A stretch of 64,000 nucleotides of DNA from Pseudomonas protegens CHA0 (GTDB lineage: Bacteria > Pseudomonadota > Gammaproteobacteria > Pseudomonadales > Pseudomonadaceae): contig NC_021237.1 of NCBI RefSeq assembly GCF_000397205.1, forward strand, positions 2,543,001 to 2,607,000. The letters are read 5' to 3'. Both the position numbers and the translations under genes were made by a program. The first letter of the stretch is position 1. The number at the start of each line of letters is the position of its first letter. A model generated the notes under the pieces. That model saw nothing but the letters and a program-made list of their open reading frames with translations, ran no database searches and was not told the DNA's origin. Shown here piece by piece: positions 33,511-41,735 of this stretch.

Positions 33511-35009
33511 CAGAATCGCTCCAGTTCGGGGAAGGGCAGTTGCCCGTGGTGGATGTGCATGGCGCCAAATTCGGCGCAGCGGTGCAGGGTCGGGATGTTC
33601 TTCCCCGGGTTGAGCAGGCCGCTGGGGTCGAAGGCCGCCTTGATGGCGTGGAACAGGGTCAGCTCGTGGTGGTTGAACTGGGCGCACATCTGGTTGATTT
33701 TCTCCCGGCCCACCCCGTGTTCGCCGGTGATGCTGCCGCCCACTGCCACGCACAGTTCGAGGATCTTGCCCCCCAGGGCCTCGGCCCGCTCAAGCTCGCC
33801 GGGCTGGTTGGCGTCGAACAGGATCAAGGGGTGCATGTTGCCGTCGCCGGCATGGAACACGTTGGCCACCCGCAGCTGGTGTTCGTCGGCCAGGCGGGCG
33901 ATGCCCCGCAGCACCCCCGGCAGCTCGCGGCGGGGAATGGTGCCGTCCATGCAGTAGTAGTCCGGGGACAAGCGCCCCACCGCCGGGAAGGCGTTCTTGC
34001 GCCCGGCCCAGAAACGCACGCGCTCGGCCTCGTCCCGGGCCAGGCGCACCTCGCTGGCGCCGGCCTGTTCCAGCACCTGGCGCACCCGCTCGCAATCGTC
34101 GTGGACATCGGCTTCCACGCCGTCCAGCTCGCACAGCAGGATGGCCTCGGCGTCCACCGGGTAGCCGGCATGGATGAAGTCCTCGGCGGCGCGGATCGCC
34201 AGGTTGTCCATCATCTCCAGGCCGCCGGGGATGATGCCCGCGGCAATGATGTCGGCCACGGCGCGGCCGGCGGCTTCCACTGAGTCGAAGGCCGCCAGCA
34301 GCACCTTGGCGATCTGCGGCTTGGGCAGCAGCTTGACCGTGACTTCGGTGATCACCCCCAGCAGGCCTTCGGAGCCGGTGAACAGCGCCAGCAGGTCGAA
34401 GCCCGGCGCGTCCAGGGCCTCGCTGCCCAGGGTCAGGGGCTGGCCTTCGACGCTGAGCATCTGGACCTTGAGCAGGTTGTGCACGGTCAGGCCGTATTTC
34501 AGACAATGCACGCCGCCGGCGTTTTCCGCGACATTGCCGCCAATCGAACAGGCGATCTGCGAAGAGGGGTCGGGGGCGTAGTACAGGCCCCAAGGCGCGG
34601 CGGCCTGGGAGATCGCCAGGTTGCGCACCCCGGGCTGGAGCCGGGCGCAACGGGCGGCGGGGTCGATCTGGAGGATTTCCTTGAAGCGCGCCATCACCAG
34701 CAGCAGGCCCTTTTCCAGGGGCAGGGCGCCACCGGACAGGCCCGTGCCGGCGCCCCGGGCCACCACCGGCACCCGGTGGGCGTGGCAGATCTGCAGGATG
34801 CGCTGCACTTGGTCCAGGTGCCGGGGCAGGGCCACCAGCATCGGCGTGCTGCGGTAGGCGCTCAGGCCATCGCATTCGTAGGGTTTGAGCTGTTGCTCCT
34901 GGTCCAGCAGCTCCAGCTCCGGTAGCTGCTGGCGCAGGGCCTGGATCAGGGCCTGGCGGTCGACGTCGGGCAGGGTGCCATCGAGGCGTTCGTCGTAGAG
35001 AATCGTCAT
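33510..35009 (-). CDS. glcD: glycolate oxidase catalytic subunit GlcD
   Basis: A 499-residue FAD-linked oxidase. FAD motifs: VPVVARGAGTGLSGGALP and SIGGNVAENAGGVHCLKYG. The C-terminal catalytic domain ends with the NVFHAGDGNMHPLILFD and GEHGVGREKI histidine motifs of the D-lactate/glycolate dehydrogenase group. First gene of glcDEFG, with its promoter facing glcC. Oxidises glycolate to glyoxylate; some members also accept D-lactate. Confidence 0.96.
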   Translation of the reverse strand: MTILYDERLDGTLPDVDRQALIQALRQQLPELELLDQEQQLKPYECDGLSAYRSTPMLVALPRHLDQVQRILQICHAHRVPVVARGAGTGLSGGALPLEKGLLLVMARFKEILQIDPAARCARLQPGVRNLAISQAAAPWGLYYAPDPSSQIACSIGGNVAENAGGVHCLKYGLTVHNLLKVQMLSVEGQPLTLGSEALDAPGFDLLALFTGSEGLLGVITEVTVKLLPKPQIAKVLLAAFDSVEAAGRAVADIIAAGIIPGGLEMMDNLAIRAAEDFIHAGYPVDAEAILLCELDGVEADVHDDCERVRQVLEQAGASEVRLARDEAERVRFWAGRKNAFPAVGRLSPDYYCMDGTIPRRELPGVLRGIARLADEHQLRVANVFHAGDGNMHPLILFDANQPGELERAEALGGKILELCVAVGGSITGEHGVGREKINQMCAQFNHHELTLFHAIKAAFDPSGLLNPGKNIPTLHRCAEFGAMHIHHGQLPFPELERF

Positions 35010-35109
35010 GGCGGCTAAGGACCTTGTGTGGTTTTTATCAGGTCGCGAATGCTGTACGGCTGCCTTGCATGATTGGCCCGGCGGGCTTTAGTGTCCATGT
35101 GCGTTGGCA

Positions 35110-35122
35110 GTGGTCGAACCAC
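35110..35122. promoter_or_regulatory. palindromic operator GTGGTCGAACCAC between glcD and glcC
   Basis: A perfect inverted repeat GTGGT-N3-ACCAC, matching the TNGTNNNACNA core of FadR-subfamily GntR operators (TGGTCGAACCA). It lies about 100 bp upstream of glcD and 120 bp upstream of glcC, so it is placed to control both promoters by GlcC. No binding data. Confidence 0.65.
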
Positions 35123-35240
35123 TTTGTTTTCCAGGGCAGGCCGGGCTTTTTCCAAAAAATCAGTTTTTTCAAACGCTTGGCGGGCACGCAGCAATAGCCG
35201 GACAAATGGCACAGGGCTGGTCATACCAGTGGGAGGAAGC

Positions 35241-36008
35241 ATGCAGGACACGCAAGCGGGGCGTCGGCCCCAGGTGGCGGACCTGGTCTGCGCACGGATC
35301 GAGCGGCTGATCGTCGACGGGGTATTCAAGACCGGCCAGTTGCTGCCCTCGGAACGGCGCCTGACGGCCAAGCTCGGGGTTTCGCGCACGGCCCTGCGCG
35401 AGGGCCTGAAACTGCTGCGGGCGCGGGGCATCATCGACACTCGACAGGGCCGCGGCTCCCAGGTGGCGCAACTGTCGGCCCCGGCGGCGCAGTCGCCGCT
35501 GATGCATCTGTTCAGCTCCCAGCCCCGCACCCTCTACGACCTGCTGGAAGTGCGCAGCCTGCTTGAAGGCGAGTCGGCGCGGCTGGCGGCCCTGCGCGGC
35601 ACCGAAGCGGATTTCGTGCTGATCGAGCGCGCCTACCAGGCCCTGCTGCAGGCCCATGAACAGGCCCTGGAGCCCGCCGCCCTGGCGCGCCTGGACCACG
35701 CCTTTCACCTGGCGATCTGCGAGGCCTCGCACAACCCGGTGCTGGTGCAGACCCTGGGCTCGCTCACCGACCTGCTGCTGAACTCGGTGTTCGCCTCGGT
35801 CAACAACCTCTATCACCGCCCGGCGCCCAAGCGCCAGATCGACCGCCAGCATGCGCGGCTGTACAACGCAGTCACCGGGCGCCTGCCGGAACAAGCGCGC
35901 AAGGCGGCGGTGGCGCATATCCAGGGCATTGCCCGCAACCTCAGGGACATCGAGGACGAAGAACAGCGGCTGGTGCGCGCTACCTTGCGTTTGCAGGGCT
36001 GGGAGTGA
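35241..36008 (+). CDS. glcC: GlcC, GntR/FadR-family activator of glycolate use
   Basis: 255 residues from the ATG at 35241, which has GGGAGG 5 bp upstream; the ORF reading to 35073 lacks similarity. N-terminal wHTH (LPSERRLTAKLGVSRTALRE, then RGIIDTRQGRGSQV) and a C-terminal FCD domain of helices (LLEVRSLLEGESARLAAL, RLDHAFHLAICEASHNPVL with the metal/ligand histidine, VAHIQGIARNLRDI). It is divergent from glcD with a FadR-type palindrome between. GlcC senses glycolate or a related acid and turns on glcDEFG. Confidence 0.92.
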   Translation: MQDTQAGRRPQVADLVCARIERLIVDGVFKTGQLLPSERRLTAKLGVSRTALREGLKLLRARGIIDTRQGRGSQVAQLSAPAAQSPLMHLFSSQPRTLYDLLEVRSLLEGESARLAALRGTEADFVLIERAYQALLQAHEQALEPAALARLDHAFHLAICEASHNPVLVQTLGSLTDLLLNSVFASVNNLYHRPAPKRQIDRQHARLYNAVTGRLPEQARKAAVAHIQGIARNLRDIEDEEQRLVRATLRLQGWE

Positions 36009-36140
36009 GGGGCCGACCATCAGTCGCGTGCGCCGTGGCCGGGCGGTGCCTTGGCCTAACCTGTGGGGACTCGGCCCGAGCGGGGCGCTCGGTGAAGCAC
36101 CCGCTCAAAGGCCCGAGCCTTGAACCCGAGGAGCCATGCC

Positions 36141-36311
36141 ATGTCCACGCAAACCTGTGCCTGCCCGGCCTGCACCTGCAAGCTGGGCGCCCATGCCATC
36201 GTCCGTCACGGCAAGCACTACTGCTGCCAGGCGTGCGCCGACCATCACGCCCACGGCGAGCCTTGCGCTTCCACCGAAGGCTGCAAATGCGCCAAGGGCG
36301 CCCACGGCTGA
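36141..36311 (+). CDS. bacterial metallothionein (SmtA/BmtA type)
   Basis: A 56-residue cysteine-rich protein with ten Cys (6, 8, 11, 13, 28, 29, 32, 42, 48, 50) and seven His. The order CACPACTC, HYCCQACADHHAHG and GCKCAKG is the Pseudomonas metallothionein pattern with a zinc-finger-like core. It binds Zn(II)/Cd(II) in the cytoplasm. GAGGAG lies upstream of the ATG. The final His-rich tail is short. No regulator such as SmtB is adjacent. It lies 132 bp after glcC on the same strand, probably with its own promoter. Confidence 0.92.
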   Translation: MSTQTCACPACTCKLGAHAIVRHGKHYCCQACADHHAHGEPCASTEGCKCAKGAHG

Positions 36312-36360
36312 GGGGGGATCGGCGGGTGGGGCCGTGCGGCTCCACCCGCGTTGCTGCGTC

Positions 36361-36588
36361 CTAGACCGAAGGGCGCCAGGTGACGTTTTCGATACCGAAC
36401 TTTTCGGCCATGGGCTTGCTGGTCTTCTTCACCCGTTCGCGGCCGAAACGTCCTATCCGACCCACTCCAGCGTCGCAACTGGCCCAGTGCCAGGCCTCGG
36501 CGTTGTCCATCTTTTCCTGGCGGATGATGAAGGACTTGGGGGCGCCGTGGAGGGTGTATTCGATGACGAAAAGTTTTGCGTTGTTCAT
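36361..36588 (-). CDS. small conserved protein, DUF6555 type
   Basis: 75 residues: MNNAKLFVIEYTLHGAPKSF, IIRQEKMDNAEAWHWASCD and KPMAEKFGIENVTWRPSV as successive blocks. I recognise it as the conserved Pseudomonas protein of the DUF6555 family. No signal peptide or membrane segment. Function unknown. It is convergent with the metallothionein gene and has no operon partner. Reads cleanly as coding, in a region where other frames give no credible product. Confidence 0.8.
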   Translation of the reverse strand: MNNAKLFVIEYTLHGAPKSFIIRQEKMDNAEAWHWASCDAGVGRIGRFGRERVKKTSKPMAEKFGIENVTWRPSV

Positions 36589-36812
36589 AAAGCCTTGGTT
36601 CCTCCCTGTGATCTTTTAGTGATCCTGGCGCGGCGGAAAAATTCACTCTGATTGTCCGCCCGGGCTACCGACGGTCATGGGCCGCCAGCCGCTCTATCCG
36701 AATGGATTCCCGAGCGGCGCCCAGGCCTTCATCCGGATGGGTGCGGCAGCGGTTGGCGGCGCCCCGGGCGGCTGGTTACCATGGGCGCCCGCCGACCTGC
36801 CGCGACCTTGCC

Positions 36813-37586
36813 ATGGCCCTAGCCGCACCCCCCGACCTCAGCGACCCCGCGATCCCGGTGCAACCCCTGGCCCGCACCTATCTGCGGGGCTTGTTCATCG
36901 AGCCCCATGAACACGATTGGGGCCAGTTGCTCTACGCCATGAGCGGGGTGATGTGGGTCGAGACGCCCCATGAAGCCCTGGTGGTGCCGCCCCAGCGCGC
37001 GGTGTGGTTGCCGTCGGGCGTGAGCCACGGGATTCGCGTGGTCAGCGACCTGCAGATGCGCAACATCTACTTGCGCCCGTCCCTGGCGGCGACCCTGGAC
37101 CCCAGCGTCCAGGTGCTGCAGGTGGACAACCTGCTGCGCGAATTGATCGTGCGCCTGGTGGAACTCGACCCGCCGCAGCCGGAGTACTACGAGGCGCTGG
37201 TGGGGCTGGCCCTGCTGGAACTGCGCCGGGCTCGCCGCTCGCAATTGAAGATAGCCCTGCCGGACGCCTCCGACCGGCGCCTGGGCAGCCTGTGCCAGGC
37301 GGTGATGGCGGCGCCGTCCCTGGCCATCTCCTTTGAACAGCACGCCGATGCGGCGGGGGCCAGCGTGCGCACCCTGGCGCGGCTGTTCAAGGAGCAGTTG
37401 GGCGTGGGCTTTGCCGAATGGCGGCGCCAGGTGCAACTGGCCACCGCTGCCGCGGAACTGATCCAGGGTGTACCGGTGAGCCGCATTGCCCGGGAGCTGG
37501 GTTATTCCCCCAGCAGCTTCAGCGACATGTTCCGCCGGGAACTGGGGGTCGCGCCTTCCCAGTACGCCAGCGCCAGCCAGGTGTAG
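36813..37586 (+). CDS. AraC-family regulator with cupin sensor
   Basis: 257 residues from MALAAPPDLSD. The N-terminal cupin half (FIEPHEHDWGQLLYAMSGVM and VPPQRAVWLPSGVSHGI) probably binds a ligand. The C-terminal AraC DNA-binding part includes ASVRTLARLFKEQLGVGF and VSRIARELGYSPSSFSDMFR. It is followed on the same strand by XapX and a quinone oxidoreductase, which are its likely targets. The 295-residue in-frame reading to 36702 was rejected for lack of family similarity. The TAG stop is the first TAG of a GTAGCCGCTG repeat end. Confidence 0.85.
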   Translation: MALAAPPDLSDPAIPVQPLARTYLRGLFIEPHEHDWGQLLYAMSGVMWVETPHEALVVPPQRAVWLPSGVSHGIRVVSDLQMRNIYLRPSLAATLDPSVQVLQVDNLLRELIVRLVELDPPQPEYYEALVGLALLELRRARRSQLKIALPDASDRRLGSLCQAVMAAPSLAISFEQHADAAGASVRTLARLFKEQLGVGFAEWRRQVQLATAAAELIQGVPVSRIARELGYSPSSFSDMFRRELGVAPSQYASASQV

Positions 37587-37640
37587 CCGCTGCCACAGGC
37601 TCGGGCCGCGTTCGGACGAACGGCTCCGCAGGAGACGTGA
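37583..37640. repeat. family B repeat, truncated copy 3
   Basis: Begins GTAGCCGCTGCCACAGGCTCG and contains GGCCGCGTTCGGACGAACGG, the same internal block as copies 4 and 5. A matching right end was not found, so this copy is truncated. It provides the stop codon of the AraC gene. Confidence 0.6.
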
Positions 37641-37694
37641 AGATCCGGAGAGCGCCGGATGTGCATCAGGCGGACGCCAGCCAAGCGACCGCCA

Positions 37695-37718
37695 GGGTTT
37701 CGGCCTTGGCCGAAATCC
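37695..37718. promoter_or_regulatory. hairpin/palindrome upstream of xapX
   Basis: Inverted repeat GGGTTTCGGCC-TT-GGCCGAAATCC (11 bp arms, one mismatch, two-base loop). It is about 100 bp before the xapX start and may be an operator for the neighbouring AraC protein or an mRNA hairpin. Confidence 0.35.
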
Positions 37719-37815
37719 TGAAGCACTTGGCCGATGCCGCGGGACCGTGCCACCTAGACTGTGCCGCACACGCCACTTCACCCCGGCATGAGCCGCACGG
37801 CCTCTGGAGCGCAGC

Positions 37816-37989
37816 ATGAACTACCTGATTTCCCTGGCCGCCGGCCTGTTGGTCGGCCTGCTTTACGGCGCCTTGCAGGTGCGTTCTCCGGCGCCGCCGG
37901 CAATCGCCCTGGTCGGCCTCTTGGGCATGCTCGGCGGTGAGCAGTTGTGGCCCCTGGGGCGCCAGTTGCTCGGCAGCTGGCTGTCCTGA
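37816..37989 (+). CDS. XapX-domain small membrane protein
   Basis: A 57-residue protein: MNYLISLAAGLLVGLLYG, then LQVRSPAPPAIALVGLLG, MLGGEQLWPLGRQLLGSWLS. Two hydrophobic segments with a short loop (residues 5-18 and 31-42) match the XapX (DUF1427) family. Function unknown. It lies 42 bp before a quinone oxidoreductase gene and may be co-transcribed with it. The AraC gene just upstream is a plausible regulator. Confidence 0.85.
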   Translation: MNYLISLAAGLLVGLLYGALQVRSPAPPAIALVGLLGMLGGEQLWPLGRQLLGSWLS

Positions 37990-38030
37990 ACAGGCATTTT
38001 TCCTTTCTCCCCCGACTCATGGAACCGACG

Positions 38031-38987
38031 ATGAAAGCACTGCAATTTTCCGCCACCGGCGACCTCGCGGCCCTGCACGTAGTGGACCTGCCCACCCCGG
38101 TGCCGGGTGCTGGCCAGGTGCTGGTGCGCATCAAGGCCGCGGGCCTCAACCCCAGTGATGTGAAGAACGTCCTCGGGCGCTTTCCCTACACCACACTGCC
38201 GCGGGTGCCCGGGCGGGACTTTGCCGGGGTGGTGGAGCAGGGGCCGGCGCAACTGCTGGGCCAGGAAGTCTGGGGCACCGGTAAGGAGCTGGGCTTCTTC
38301 GCCGACGGCAGCCATGCCCAGTACGTGGTGCTGTCCGCCCAGGGCGTGGCCCGCAAGCCACGGCACCTGAGCTTTGCCCAGGCCGCAAGCCTCGGGGTGC
38401 CCTACACCACGGCCTGGGATGCCCTGGAGCGCAGTGGCGTAGCCCGTGACACCCGGCTGCTGGTGATCGGCGGCGGCGCGGTGGCCTCGGCGGCCCTGGC
38501 CCTGGCCAAGGTGCGCGGCGCCCGGGTGCTGGCGGCGGCGCGCCGGGTGGAGCAGGTCCAGGCGCTTGAAGCCCAGGGCTACCCGACCTTGCACCTGCAA
38601 CAGCCGGAAACCCTGGCGGCCCAGGTGGCCGAAGTCTATGCCGGCGGTGCCGAGGTGATCTTCGACACCACCGGCTTCTGGCTGCCGGCCTCGGTGCCGG
38701 CCCTGGCCACCTTTGGCCGCATCGCCATCATCGCCGCCCCGGTGGACGGCCATGTGCAACTGCCGGCCCTGGCGCTGTACCGCAAGGGTGGCTCGGTGGT
38801 GGGGATCAACTCGCTGTTGTATGGCGTAGAGGCGTGCGCGGCGATGCTGGAGCAGTTCGGCCGCTATTTCGATGAAGGCCTGCTGCCGCTGCCGGAAGGC
38901 CTGGTGGAATCGCCGCTGGAGCGGGGGCTGGAGCGTTATGCCGAAGTGAACCAGGGGCGCGGCGAAAAAATCATCCTCATCCCCTGA
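38031..38987 (+). CDS. zinc-independent quinone oxidoreductase (MDR superfamily)
   Basis: 318 residues. Medium-chain dehydrogenase/reductase fold: MKALQFSATGDLAALHVVDL, AAGLNPSDVKNVLGRFPY, PRVPGRDFAGVVEQG, then the nucleotide motif LLVIGGGAVASAALALAKV. No structural-zinc Cys cluster, so it belongs to the QOR group, which reduces quinones or alkenals with NADPH. ATG at 38031; a second ATG at 38019 would add four residues. It follows xapX and ends just before a REP array. Confidence 0.85.
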   Translation: MKALQFSATGDLAALHVVDLPTPVPGAGQVLVRIKAAGLNPSDVKNVLGRFPYTTLPRVPGRDFAGVVEQGPAQLLGQEVWGTGKELGFFADGSHAQYVVLSAQGVARKPRHLSFAQAASLGVPYTTAWDALERSGVARDTRLLVIGGGAVASAALALAKVRGARVLAAARRVEQVQALEAQGYPTLHLQQPETLAAQVAEVYAGGAEVIFDTTGFWLPASVPALATFGRIAIIAAPVDGHVQLPALALYRKGGSVVGINSLLYGVEACAAMLEQFGRYFDEGLLPLPEGLVESPLERGLERYAEVNQGRGEKIILIP

Positions 38988-39006
38988 GCGCAGCGGCCAT
39001 CCCTGC

Positions 39007-39333
39007 GTAGGAGCCCGCCTGCTGGCGAAGGGGCCCTGAGATCGCCTTCGCCGGCAAGCCGGCTCCTACGGGGGATGCGTGCGCCGTGTGTTCTGTGTAG
39101 GAGCCCGCTTGCTGGCGAAGAGGGCCCAGAGATCGCTTTCGCCGGCAAGCCGGCTCCTACGGGGGATGCGCGCGCTGTGTGTCCTGTGTAGGAGCCCGCT
39201 TGCTGGCGAAGGGGCCCTTGAGATCGCTTTCGCCGGCAAGCCGGCTCCTACGGGGGATGCGTGCGCTGCGTATTCTGTGTAGGAGCCAGCTTGCTGGCGA
39301 AGAGGGCCTTGAGACCTCCATCGCCGGCAAGCG
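39007..39333. repeat. array of four REP pairs (BIME), family A
   Basis: Four units of about 63 bp at 39007-39069, 39097-39160, 39188-39251 and 39279-39333, spaced about 91 bp. Each has GTAGGAGCCCGCTTGCTGGC, a linker ending GAGATCGC, and CGCCGGCAAGCCGGCTCCTAC; the fourth lacks its right end. Spacers between units (GGGGATGCGTGCGC..) are also nearly identical. It fills the gap between the quinone oxidoreductase and NUP genes. Confidence 0.92.
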
Positions 39334-39364
39334 GAACGCCGCCTGGCCGCTCCCGGGAGAGAAA

Positions 39365-40393
39365 TCAGGTCTCGGGCACGCCCTTTTCCCAGGCCGACCA
39401 GTTGCCGAGGATGTCCTGCACCAGGGGGTTGCCCGCCCGGTAGAGGTTTTCCAGGGCCGGGACAAAGCCGCCCTGGTCGGCGTACTTGAGCAGGTTGTCC
39501 ACTTCGCTGGCCCCCGGGGCCGGGCGGTCGAAGTCGGAACCGGCGCGCACCACCGCCAGGCGCTGGATGTCCAGCAGGCCCTCGCGGCTGGCCCGCAGCA
39601 AGGCTTCGTAGGTGGAGTTGTCTTCCTGCTGGGTGGTGCAATAGGTGCCTTTGTTGTCGGTCAGCAAGCGGGTCCAGACCTCCGCCCGTTCGCTCAGGCG
39701 GGTGCCGGAAAACCAGGTGTTGCCCGCCAGGGTGTCGCAACGGGTCACCACCGGTGGCTGGTTGGCCGGGGCCTTGGGGTATTTCAGGCGCCAGGCCGCC
39801 GACTCCTTGCTCTCGCTCAGGGCCACGTTGCGGCTCAGGGCGAAGGCCTTGGCCTGGAGCTTGGGGTTCAGCTCGAAGACTTCGGTCTTGTAGTCCAGGG
39901 GCGGTTTTTCGTTGGGGCCCTTGGTGTTGATCCCCAGGTAGCCGGTGGGCCAGCCCTCGGGCGCATCCCGGGAGTCGATTTCCCACTGGGTGCCGAACTC
40001 CACCAGGTAATGGGCCCAGGCGGCGGTGCCGATGGTGCCGTGCTGGGGGCTGATGCCGGCGATCCCGGCAATCAGGAAATAGCTCTTGCGCAGGTCGAAT
40101 TTGGGCGACAGCGCCAGGGCCAGGGTCGACGCCGCGGCATTGGTCTGGCCCATGCCCGTGGTCAACAGGCACACCTCCCGGTCGTTGCAGCGAATCACCG
40201 GATACTCCGCCGCCAGCCCCGGCACGCGGATCTCGCGCTTGAGCTCCAGGCGCTCGATCCAGTGCTGCGCTTCCGGCGCGAACATGCTGATCAGCACCAC
40301 CTTGGGCTTGATCGGTGCCTCACTGGCCCAGGCGCCGCTAGCCACCAGTGCGCTCAAGCCCATTGCCCACGAAACCTTTTGAATCCCACGCAT
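39365..40393 (-). CDS. purine nucleoside permease (NUP family)
   Basis: 342 residues with a signal peptide (MGLSALVASGAWASEAP at about 11-27) and the NUP-family body: IKPKVVLISMFAPEAQHWIER, LTTGMGQTNAAASTLALAL, SYFLIAGIAGISPQHGTIG and DNSTYEALLRASREGLLD. NUP proteins resemble nucleoside phosphorylases; yeast NUP takes up purine nucleosides, while the bacterial form is periplasmic. It lies just downstream of a tsx gene on the same strand, which supports a role in nucleoside uptake. Confidence 0.85.
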   Translation of the reverse strand: MRGIQKVSWAMGLSALVASGAWASEAPIKPKVVLISMFAPEAQHWIERLELKREIRVPGLAAEYPVIRCNDREVCLLTTGMGQTNAAASTLALALSPKFDLRKSYFLIAGIAGISPQHGTIGTAAWAHYLVEFGTQWEIDSRDAPEGWPTGYLGINTKGPNEKPPLDYKTEVFELNPKLQAKAFALSRNVALSESKESAAWRLKYPKAPANQPPVVTRCDTLAGNTWFSGTRLSERAEVWTRLLTDNKGTYCTTQQEDNSTYEALLRASREGLLDIQRLAVVRAGSDFDRPAPGASEVDNLLKYADQGGFVPALENLYRAGNPLVQDILGNWSAWEKGVPET

Positions 40394-40439
40394 ACAACCT
40401 CCATGACTGCCGTTAATTGGCGCTTATCCTGCCTGATCC

Positions 40440-40461
40440 AGGTTGCAACTCAGCGCAACCT
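40440..40461. promoter_or_regulatory. intercistronic hairpin between tsx and nup
   Basis: Inverted repeat AGGTTGC-N8-GCAACCT in the 87 bp tsx-nup gap, without a T tract. It could reduce read-through or protect the 3' end of the tsx message. Confidence 0.35.
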
Positions 40462-40480
40462 GTTCCGTCTTGGCACTGCT

Positions 40481-41437
40481 CTAGAACTGATAGCCCACCC
40501 CCGCGTAATAGCCCCAGCCATTGGAGCGGGCACGGAACTCGCCATCACCGAAATTCAGCACGCTGCCATCCTCCCAGTTGCCGCCGTTGTGGAAGTAGCG
40601 GCCCACCAGGGTGAAGCGCAGGTGGGTGAAGGAATAGAGCAGCACGTTGGTGGCCACCGTGGCATTGGCGGTGCGGGCCGGGTTGTCCTTGTGCAGGTCG
40701 GAGCCGAAATCGAAATTGGTGAAGCCGATGTAGGTCAGCGAGGCGCCGTTGCTGAAGCTGTCGATGGGCACGATGTATTTCAGCTGGGCGCGATAGCCGT
40801 CCCAGGAATACTCGTTGCTGGCGCCGTAGTTTTCCCACTGGTAGCGGCCGTAGAAGTTGGCCGAGAGGTTGACCCGCGAATGGGTGTCGATGTCGGTGCC
40901 CAGGCCGCTGTACAGGGTGTTGGCGCGGTTGGCGGTGCGGCTGCCGTGGTCGTAGATCCAGTCGAAGGCCACGTACCACTCCTTGAACGGGCCGATGGCC
41001 AGGCTGCGGCCGGCCAGGTAGTCGATGGAGATTCGCGGCTCGTGCTCCATGAACAGCGGCGAGCCGTGGTCCCAGATGCCCTTGTCGTGGCTGTTGCCGA
41101 TGTCGAGGATCTTCGGCAGGTCGATGTAGCCGTACAGCTCGAAGGGGCCCTTGCGCCCGAAGTATTCGTATTCCAGGTAGATGTCGTCTGCCGGGCGCGG
41201 GCCGAAGCTGATGTCCTTGCTGCCGATGAGCATCAGGTCCTGGTTGTACCAGTCGGAGAGGTAGGCGCCCTGTTTGGCCGGTTGTACATCGGCGCTCAGG
41301 CTTTCGCCCTGGGCCGAGTCGTCCGCCGGGGCGGCGGGGGGCTGGGCGAAGGCGCTGGGTAGACCCGTAACGCCGGCCAGCCACAACGAAACAGCCAGGG
41401 TACGGCAGGACGCATGGCGTCGCAGAGGGTTGAGCAT
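40481..41437 (-). CDS. tsx: nucleoside-specific outer-membrane channel, Tsx-like
   Basis: 318 residues from MLNPLRRHASCRT. The signal peptide ends at about AFAQPPA. Tsx-type barrel sequence follows: YLSDWYNQDLMLIGSKD, YLEYEYFGRKGPFELYGYID, RISIDYLAGRSLAIGPFKEW and a C-terminal aromatic YQF. It forms the outer-membrane pore for nucleosides and pairs functionally with the periplasmic NUP protein downstream. A PurR-like palindrome is about 85 bp upstream. The in-frame start at 41482 was rejected. Confidence 0.88.
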   Translation of the reverse strand: MLNPLRRHASCRTLAVSLWLAGVTGLPSAFAQPPAAPADDSAQGESLSADVQPAKQGAYLSDWYNQDLMLIGSKDISFGPRPADDIYLEYEYFGRKGPFELYGYIDLPKILDIGNSHDKGIWDHGSPLFMEHEPRISIDYLAGRSLAIGPFKEWYVAFDWIYDHGSRTANRANTLYSGLGTDIDTHSRVNLSANFYGRYQWENYGASNEYSWDGYRAQLKYIVPIDSFSNGASLTYIGFTNFDFGSDLHKDNPARTANATVATNVLLYSFTHLRFTLVGRYFHNGGNWEDGSVLNFGDGEFRARSNGWGYYAGVGYQF

Positions 41438-41520
41438 GGAAAGTCCCTGTTCTTGCAGTGTGAAGTCCCTTGTGCTCGACACTTCGAAAGAAGGCGGCGA
41501 ACACCCACAAAATTACAACT

Positions 41521-41534
41521 CGCAAACGTTTGCA
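41521..41534. promoter_or_regulatory. PurR/LacI-type operator CGCAAACGTTTGCA upstream of tsx
   Basis: Core GCAAACGTTTGC is a perfect 12 bp palindrome and matches the E. coli PurR consensus ACGCAAACGTTTGCNT in its centre. It lies about 85 bp upstream of tsx. A nucleoside- or purine-responsive LacI-family repressor is the expected binder; none is encoded in the window. Confidence 0.6.
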
Positions 41535-41735
41535 TATGGCGTACCAACTTGAAACAGCGGCTTGCGACAAAGGCGTGAATGGCCGCGGGATTGGCGCTTG
41601 GGGCGGGGTGCGTGCCGATGGCGGGGAGGGCCGGGCGCTGCAGGCCTGGGCAATGCCCGGCCCCCAGGCCCGGCGCTGGTGCAGGCGCGCAATGCTAGAG
41701 TGCGCCACTTACCCGCCACCACCTCGGGAGTGACC

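Noticed and set aside
39007..39333. CRISPR-like array of regular repeats
   Set aside because: Repeats are palindromic REP pairs, the spacers are nearly identical rather than unique, and no cas genes are near.
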